Positions 6,036 through 9,443 of a stretch of DNA of 9,443 bases are shown here, in pieces (position 1 is the stretch's first letter; each line of letters opens with the position of its first letter). Below the pieces are notes generated by a model. That model worked only from the letters and a program-made list of their open reading frames with translations. It searched no databases and was not told the origin of the DNA. The stretch comes from an uncultured Clostridia bacterium (GTDB taxonomy: Bacteria; Bacillota; Clostridia; TANB77; CAG-508). Position numbers and translations under genes: made by a program. The DNA lies in assembly GCA_948919095.1 (NCBI GenBank), contig CAQYCU010000054.1, forward strand, positions 1 through 9,443, given 5' to 3'.

Positions 6036-7070
6036 TTATTCATTTTCTTCTTCAATTATATCAATATGCAAGTTCAAATCTTCTTCTGTTGGTAACACTT
6101 CTAAAATGTCTTTTGGTAATACCTTTGATATTTCATAAGAACTAACTCCTATTGGTTTGTTAATATCTCTTAATGAATACTCAACTGAAAACTTTGTTTT
6201 TTCTCTACATAATATAATTCCAATTGTTGGATTATCACTATCTGTTTTTATTAAATCATCAACTGCTGATAAATAGAAATTCAATTTTCCAGCATATTCT
6301 GGTTTATATTCAGTATTTTTTAATTCTACAACTATATAGCAATGTAATTTAGTATGATAAAATAACATATCTATAAAATAATCTTTATCATCTACCGAAA
6401 TTTTATACTGATTTCCTATAAAACTAAAACCATTTCCTAATTCCAATAAAACTGTTTTTATTCTTTCGAGCATTGCTTTTTCTAGTTCTGTTTCTATAAA
6501 ACTTTCTTTTAAATTTGACAAATTCAAAATATATGGATCTTTCATCATATCTTTTGCTAGCTTGCTTTGTGGTGCTTGCAATGTATTTTGAAAATTATTA
6601 GGTTTATCCCCTAAAACTTGGCGTGTATATAAATCACTTTTGATTTGAAATGCTAAATCATCATAACTCCATCCATTTATTGAAGTCTGCTCTATGTACC
6701 ACTCTCTTTGTTCTTCGTTTTTTATTTTACTAAAAATTAATATATTGTGTGACCAAGGTATCTTTTCAGAAAGTTTTTTAAGATTACCATTATTTTTACA
6801 TTCTAAATAATATTTTTTCATATTAAGAAGATTTCTTTCTGAAAAGCCTTTCATATTAGGAAAATTAACTTTTAGTTCTATTGATAAATTATTTATAAAG
6901 CTATTTCCATATTTAGCATTCTCATCTATTACTCGTCCTAAATAACCATATAATGCTAATGTTCGTATATTTGCACTTTTGTAAATGTCATATTGTGCAT
7001 TTAATATTTCATTTTTTATATCTTTAAATACTTCTTTAAAATCTTTTTCTAACATTTTATTTTCTTCCAT
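6036..7070 (-). CDS. DUF1016/YhcG-type PD-(D/E)XK nuclease domain protein
   Basis: The 344 residues carry the two parts of YhcG-like proteins. The N-terminal DUF1016_N part (about 15-150) has the helical 'GFSERNLLNMKKYYLECK' and 'IPWSHNILIFSKI' segments and a likely DNA-binding fold. The C-terminal nuclease part (about 185-330) shows 'YFIDMLFYH' with Asp 234 and 'IVVELKNTEYKPEYAGKL' with Glu 249-x-Lys 251, which is the D...ExK pattern of the superfamily. Length is typical for the family and all key residues are present, so it is probably active on DNA; the substrate and role of the family are not settled, and members often lie near restriction-modification or mobile genes. No methylase is nearby here. 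GAGGA lies 6 nt before the ATG. A promoter sits 140 nt upstream, leaving a long leader with two hairpins, and two more hairpins follow the stop. Confidence 0.9.
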   Translation of the reverse strand: MEENKMLEKDFKEVFKDIKNEILNAQYDIYKSANIRTLALYGYLGRVIDENAKYGNSFINNLSIELKVNFPNMKGFSERNLLNMKKYYLECKNNGNLKKLSEKIPWSHNILIFSKIKNEEQREWYIEQTSINGWSYDDLAFQIKSDLYTRQVLGDKPNNFQNTLQAPQSKLAKDMMKDPYILNLSNLKESFIETELEKAMLERIKTVLLELGNGFSFIGNQYKISVDDKDYFIDMLFYHTKLHCYIVVELKNTEYKPEYAGKLNFYLSAVDDLIKTDSDNPTIGIILCREKTKFSVEYSLRDINKPIGVSSYEISKVLPKDILEVLPTEEDLNLHIDIIEEENE

Positions 7071-7130
7071 AAATTTCCTCTTTCCTTTATATGTTTTTTA
7101 TAAAAAGATTGATTTTACAATTGTTTTCTA

Positions 7131-7156
7131 AATTTCGCAGATGCGTCTGCGAAATT
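7131..7156 (-). repeat. Hairpin C in the nuclease leader (CAGACRCRTCTG type)
   Basis: A perfect 11-bp stem (7131-7141 with 7146-7156) closes a 4-nt loop. On the minus strand the core is CAGACGCATCTG, one base from the core of palindrome B (6005-6032) after the gene. The stem then extends as GC instead of B's CC/GG, so pairing is kept while bases differ. No T run follows, so it is not an ordinary terminator. Confidence 0.75.
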
Positions 7157-7164
7157 CAAAATCT

Positions 7165-7198
7165 TAATTTTAAAATTAGCAGATGTGTCTGCAAATTT
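7165..7198 (-). repeat. Hairpin D plus overlapping A/T palindrome in the nuclease leader
   Basis: Hairpin D (7173-7198) has core CAGACACATCTG on the minus strand, a 5-bp GCAGA/TCTGC stem, one A-A mismatch and five more A-T pairs. A perfect 14-nt palindrome TAATTTTAAAATTA (7165-7178) overlaps its left arm. As in the pair after the gene, two palindromes share bases and compete for pairing. Confidence 0.65.
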
Positions 7199-7212
7199 GT
7201 TAATATATTGAC

Positions 7213-7241
7213 ATTATAGCATTTATTTCCAAAAATTTCAT
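7213..7241 (-). promoter_or_regulatory. Extended -10 promoter of the nuclease gene
   Basis: On the minus strand a perfect TATAAT (7213-7218) is preceded by TGC, giving TGnTATAAT, with ATGAAA 17 nt further upstream (7236-7241). Transcription would begin near 7206 and give a leader of about 135 nt that contains both hairpins at 7131-7198. A terminator (7251-7295) isolates it from upstream. Confidence 0.6.
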
Positions 7242-7250
7242 TATAATTTC

Positions 7251-7295
7251 AAAAAAAGATGACATTGTATTATTATTTTTTACAATTCATCTTTT
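7251..7295 (-). terminator. Strong minus-strand intrinsic terminator without an obvious gene
   Basis: Arms 7254-7262 and 7287-7295 (9 bp), then a one-base bulge, then 7264-7269 with 7281-7286 (6 bp) form a 15-bp stem with an 11-nt loop. On the minus strand the stem leads into T7 (complement of 7251-7257). The nearest recognised upstream gene on this strand is spoIIIAH, more than 550 nt away and with its own hairpin, so it points to an extra minus-strand transcript from the gene-free interval. Confidence 0.75.
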
Positions 7296-7716
7296 AAATA
7301 TGTGAAAATTTTTAAATTACAAAATTGTTTGTAGGAGGAAACCTTTGCTATTACTACATTTTAATTTTTCGTCATAAGAAAATAAAATCGTCACTACAAG
7401 TGCTATAAGTGTGATACCATTGGTATTTTCAAACTTTTTCTTCTAGTTCTTTTCCATCTTTTATCTTTCCTTTCGTTTTTAGATTTCATTTTCTCTTTTT
7501 GTTTAGTTTTTCCTTTTTCTTTAATTTTATTACATTTTATAAAACGTATATTTTACCTTGATAATTCTACATAGTCGAGCTGTAGTATTATATAAAAATA
7601 TGTACTACAAATTTTATATGTAGCTTAAAGTAAAAATTCATGTTACATGATAATCCTGTATAAAAATGTAAAAAATAAAATCATTTTAGTTGTATTCCGT
7701 CTGTCCATATTATAAG

Positions 7717-7745
7717 ATACCTGCAATCATTTTGCAGGTATTTTT
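7717..7745 (+). terminator. Plus-strand intrinsic terminator without an obvious gene
   Basis: A perfect 10-bp stem ATACCTGCAA / TTGCAGGTAT (7717-7726 with 7732-7741) with a 5-nt loop leads into T5 (7741-7745) on the plus strand. On the minus strand no T run follows. No plus-strand gene lies upstream of it in the window, so it may end a small RNA or be left from a gene removed by insertion. Confidence 0.7.
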
Positions 7746-7799
7746 GATTGCTTTTTTAATTTGTAATAAAATTGTAATAAATATTAAACTATTATGCTT

Positions 7800-7846
7800 A
7801 AAAAATAATATTAGCATATCTTAGTTTTAAAACTATAGATATGCTG
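7800..7846 (-). terminator. Terminator of the spoIIIA operon
   Basis: AGCATATCT (7814-7822) pairs exactly with 7838-7846, and the interior holds a further palindrome TAGTTTTAAAACTA (7823-7836). On the minus strand the stem is followed, after seven A/T bases, by T7 (complement of 7800-7806). It starts 20 nt after the spoIIIAH stop codon. The gap before the T run makes it somewhat atypical. Confidence 0.6.
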
Positions 7847-7865
7847 TATTTTCTTGAATTAATAC

Positions 7866-8852
7866 TTACTCATGAGTTGTTATATGTATATTTTCAATAC
7901 TTGCCCCTAATTCTCTTGAAATAATATTTGAAATTTGTGCAACTTGCTCTTGGCTTAAATTATCTTTTGATTTTACTATTGCATCAATAATATCACTATT
8001 TACTATAATTACAATTTCTTCAATTCCTTTTGCCTTTATTAAAGTTTCACTGGTTGCAATTCCATTTCGTTTATTATTAATATTTTTTATTTCTTCTGAT
8101 GCTGTGTTTTTTTGCTCTGTTGAAATATTACTATTTTCAAGTATTTTTTCGTAAGTTTCTATCATTTGTGAATACATTTTATCTCTTTCAAGTTTTGTTT
8201 GAGTAAAATACTCTTTACTATCTATTTTATTTGAAGTCTGTTCTACTTCATTGCTATCTATTGTATTTACTGTTGTATTGTTTTCCTCATCTTGCATGGG
8301 TTCTATACTAGTTTCATTGGTTTGATTACTTTGTACAATTTCTGTGCTTACTTTATTCGTTTCATTGCTTTGTATGATTTCTGTGCTTACTTTATTCGTT
8401 TCATTGCTTTGTATAATCTCTTTGTTAGTTTCGTTTGCAATTTCACTTTCGTCAACTATATTAGAATTTACTAATTGTGCATCTCCTAAAGAAGCTGTTT
8501 TTAGGTTATTATTGTAATTAAAATATCCCGAAGTTATTAACATTAGCGAAATAGCATACAATGCAACCTGGTTTTTGCTTAATAACTTCTTAATATTATT
8601 TTTTGTTTCTTCCTTTTTATAATTTTCTTCTACATTTTTATAACTTTTATTTAAGTATCTCTCTTCACTATTAACATTCAATATTCTTTGTTTATCATTT
8701 TTTTCTCTTTTATTTAAATATCTCTTTCCTTTTACAACACTATTTCTTTTTAAATTGTCGCAAAAATTATTAACTTTATAACTTTCATTTTGATTTATTT
8801 TTTCATTAGATTTATCTTGATTTTTTGATAATTTTATATACGTAAATTTCAC
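7866..8852 (-). CDS. spoIIIAH: SpoIIIAH, stage III sporulation protein with long N-terminal and repeat insertions
   Basis: SpoIIIAH sits in the mother-cell membrane and binds forespore SpoIIQ (or its clostridial equivalent) in the channel joining the two cells. I place the start at GTG 8850-8852 (328 residues), because GGGAGGA lies 5 nt before it, built into the last codons of spoIIIAG; an ATG at 8892-8894 would overlap spoIIIAG by 41 nt without support. One membrane helix, 'NQVALYAISLMLITSGYFNY', is at about 93-112 and matches the family's N-terminal anchor. Residues 213-328 form the YscJ/FliF-like ring domain, ending 'GASIENIHITTHE'. Two things are odd: a Lys/Asn-rich cytoplasmic stretch of about 90 residues precedes the helix, where family members have only a few, and an Asn/Thr/Glu linker of about 100 residues contains three 13-residue repeats. 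B. subtilis SpoIIIAH has about 218 residues. It closes the operon. Confidence 0.92.
   Translation of the reverse strand: MKFTYIKLSKNQDKSNEKINQNESYKVNNFCDNLKRNSVVKGKRYLNKREKNDKQRILNVNSEERYLNKSYKNVEENYKKEETKNNIKKLLSKNQVALYAISLMLITSGYFNYNNNLKTASLGDAQLVNSNIVDESEIANETNKEIIQSNETNKVSTEIIQSNETNKVSTEIVQSNQTNETSIEPMQDEENNTTVNTIDSNEVEQTSNKIDSKEYFTQTKLERDKMYSQMIETYEKILENSNISTEQKNTASEEIKNINNKRNGIATSETLIKAKGIEEIVIIVNSDIIDAIVKSKDNLSQEQVAQISNIISRELGASIENIHITTHE
8301..8417 (-). repeat. Three tandem 39-bp repeats inside spoIIIAH
   Basis: Units are 8301-8339, 8340-8378 and 8379-8417. The second and third differ at a single base, while the first is more diverged; a decayed partial unit follows from 8418. Each encodes 13 residues of the form 'EIIQSNETNKVST' in the extracytoplasmic linker (about residues 145-184). 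The in-frame length keeps the protein open when copy number changes. The near identity of two units points to recent duplication. Confidence 0.9.
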
Positions 8853-8853
8853 A

Positions 8854-9441
8854 TTATCCTCCCATTTCAAAAACTTGTATTTTATGTGTTGCAATTCCTG
8901 TAGTTGCTTCTATTGCTTGTATAATTTTGGCTTTCACAGTAGCATTATCGGCTCCTTTTGCTACTACAATTGCTCCTTCAATTTTGGGTTGTATTATGCT
9001 TTGAGTAACTGGCTCTTTTGAGCCATCTGTATTTTCTTTATATATAACTTGCTTTTGATTATCAATTTCTTCAATTGTTCTAGTCCCCCCGCTATCGTCA
9101 TTTTCTGTAGTATTACTGGTCTTTTTGTTTTCGTCATATATTGGAATTAATGTGCTACTTTCAGAATATGTTATAAGAACTTTCACTTCTCCTACTCCTG
9201 ATATTTTTGATAAGATTTTTTCTAGTTTTTCTTCTAAAGTGCTTTCTTCAACTTTACTTGATACTTGAATAACTTCACCTCTTTGTTTTTCTTGTAATAG
9301 TTCTTCTGTTTTATTCTTCTTTTCATCTTTCCATATATAATTAATTGCAATAACAATTATTATTGAAAGTATTAGCAGTACTACTAAATTTTCAATTTTT
9401 CTTTTTCCTGTAAACATAGTTTTTATTTTTTCTTTATCCAT
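8854..9441 (-). CDS. spoIIIAG: SpoIIIAG, stage III sporulation ring protein
   Basis: SpoIIIAG forms a large ring in the mother-cell membrane as part of the SpoIIIA-SpoIIQ channel that supports forespore gene expression. The 195 residues start 'MDKEKIKTMF', typical for the family, with one membrane helix at about 17-37 ending 'IAINYIW'. The ring-building domain starts at about 70 ('LEKILSKISGVGEVKVLITY'), is interrupted by a polar insertion (about 95-145, with a 'NDDSGGTRT' loop) that in the known structure makes a beta barrel, and closes with 'IEGAIVVAKGADNATVKAKI' up to 'IQVFEMGG'. Size and motif order are normal. The last Gly-Gly codons double as the ribosome binding site of spoIIIAH 1 nt downstream. 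Only 2 nt precede the ATG in this window, so its own binding site is not visible, and the rest of the operon must lie to the right. Confidence 0.95.
   Translation of the reverse strand: MDKEKIKTMFTGKRKIENLVVLLILSIIIVIAINYIWKDEKKNKTEELLQEKQRGEVIQVSSKVEESTLEEKLEKILSKISGVGEVKVLITYSESSTLIPIYDENKKTSNTTENDDSGGTRTIEEIDNQKQVIYKENTDGSKEPVTQSIIQPKIEGAIVVAKGADNATVKAKIIQAIEATTGIATHKIQVFEMGG
8858..8863 (-). promoter_or_regulatory. spoIIIAH: Ribosome binding site that fixes the spoIIIAH GTG start
   Basis: Minus-strand GGGAGGA overlaps the final Gly codons and TAA of spoIIIAG and stands 5 nt before GTG (8850-8852). There is no ATG in frame between that GTG and the membrane helix. The arrangement implies translational coupling of the two ring proteins. 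Confidence 0.8.
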
Positions 9442-9443
9442 TT

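Larger units (their letters stand above)
7242..7865. other. Gene-free interval between nuclease promoter and spoIIIAH
   Basis: No frame here encodes a protein I recognise. It holds a minus-strand terminator (7251-7295), a perfect AGGAGG on the plus strand (7333-7338), a purine/pyrimidine-biased tract (about 7436-7526; T/C-rich on the plus strand), an inverted repeat TGTAGTA/TACTACA (7581-7587 and 7603-7609), a plus-strand terminator (7717-7745), a short direct repeat of TTGTAATAAA (about 7761-7781) and the hairpin after spoIIIAH. Terminators without an obvious gene suggest a small RNA, a decayed gene, or the junction of the mobile element with the chromosome. Confidence 0.5.

Noticed and set aside
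6036..7070. Restriction-modification system
   Set aside because: DUF1016 genes can lie near type I systems, but no methylase or specificity gene is in the window.
5987..7198. IS200/IS605-type insertion sequence with subterminal hairpins
   Set aside because: Hairpins are present, but the only gene is a PD-(D/E)XK protein; there is no HUH tyrosine transposase or TnpB. A cassette remains possible but not this family.
7208..7247. Plus-strand promoter from TTGACA (7208-7213) and TATAAT (7242-7247)
   Set aside because: The 28-nt spacing is far too long for a sigma-70 type promoter; the minus-strand extended -10 at 7213-7218 explains the site better.
7242..7865. tRNA gene or attachment site
   Set aside because: No cloverleaf-like pairing or conserved T-loop sequence was found, and no matching direct repeat was seen on the other side of the mobilization module.
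8301..8417. Possible CRISPR-like repeat array
   Set aside because: The 39-bp units are contiguous with no spacers and in frame within spoIIIAH.
8292..8474. Plus-strand 60-codon frame with repeated 'FIRFIALYDF' segments
   Set aside because: It is the reverse complement of the spoIIIAH tandem repeats; repetition comes from the real gene.
8850..8894. ATG start for spoIIIAH at 8892-8894
   Set aside because: It overlaps spoIIIAG by 41 nt with no binding site, while GGGAGGA sits 5 nt before the GTG at 8850-8852.

Overview
The window is very A+T-rich DNA from a spore-forming Firmicute, most likely an uncultured gut-type clostridium. The evidence is the 3' end of the spoIIIA sporulation operon (spoIIIAG, spoIIIAH) at the right edge, Lys/Asn/Ile-rich proteins and GGAGG ribosome binding sites. 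Genus and species cannot be read from this sequence alone.

Layout, right to left, following the minus strand that carries every gene except one. (1) 9441-7866: chromosomal spoIIIAG and spoIIIAH, separated by 1 nt and translationally coupled; a hairpin near 7814-7846 follows. (2) 7865-7071: about 800 bp without a convincing gene. It holds a plus-strand terminator (7717-7745), a strong minus-strand terminator (7251-7295), an extended -10 promoter (7213-7241) and two related hairpins (7131-7198). (3) 7070-6036: a DUF1016/YhcG-type PD-(D/E)XK nuclease gene, followed directly by two overlapping palindromes (5987-6032). Three of the four hairpins around this gene share the core CAGACRCRTCTG. (4) 5830-3844: a mobilization module made of a small winged-helix replication-type protein, a structured intergenic region with a recognisable pMV158-type oriT, and a MobV (Mob_Pre) relaxase. 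(5) 3760-436: two overlapping genes for an asymmetric heterodimeric ABC exporter, with its own promoter. (6) A bidirectional terminator at 391-430, then the 3' part of a convergent plus-strand gene for a DUF6076-type Cys4 protein that runs off the left edge.

Regions 4 and 5, perhaps with 3 and 6, read as a mobilizable genetic element next to the spoIIIA operon. The relaxase should nick oriT just upstream of its own gene and rely on a conjugative helper for transfer. No integrase, resolvase or transposase is in the window, so the recombination module lies outside it, is lost, or the element is a remnant. The ABC exporter is plausible cargo.

The least explained signal is the nuclease gene bracketed by structurally conserved hairpins that vary in sequence. 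This could be autoregulation, a nuclease substrate, or the ends of a small mobile cassette.
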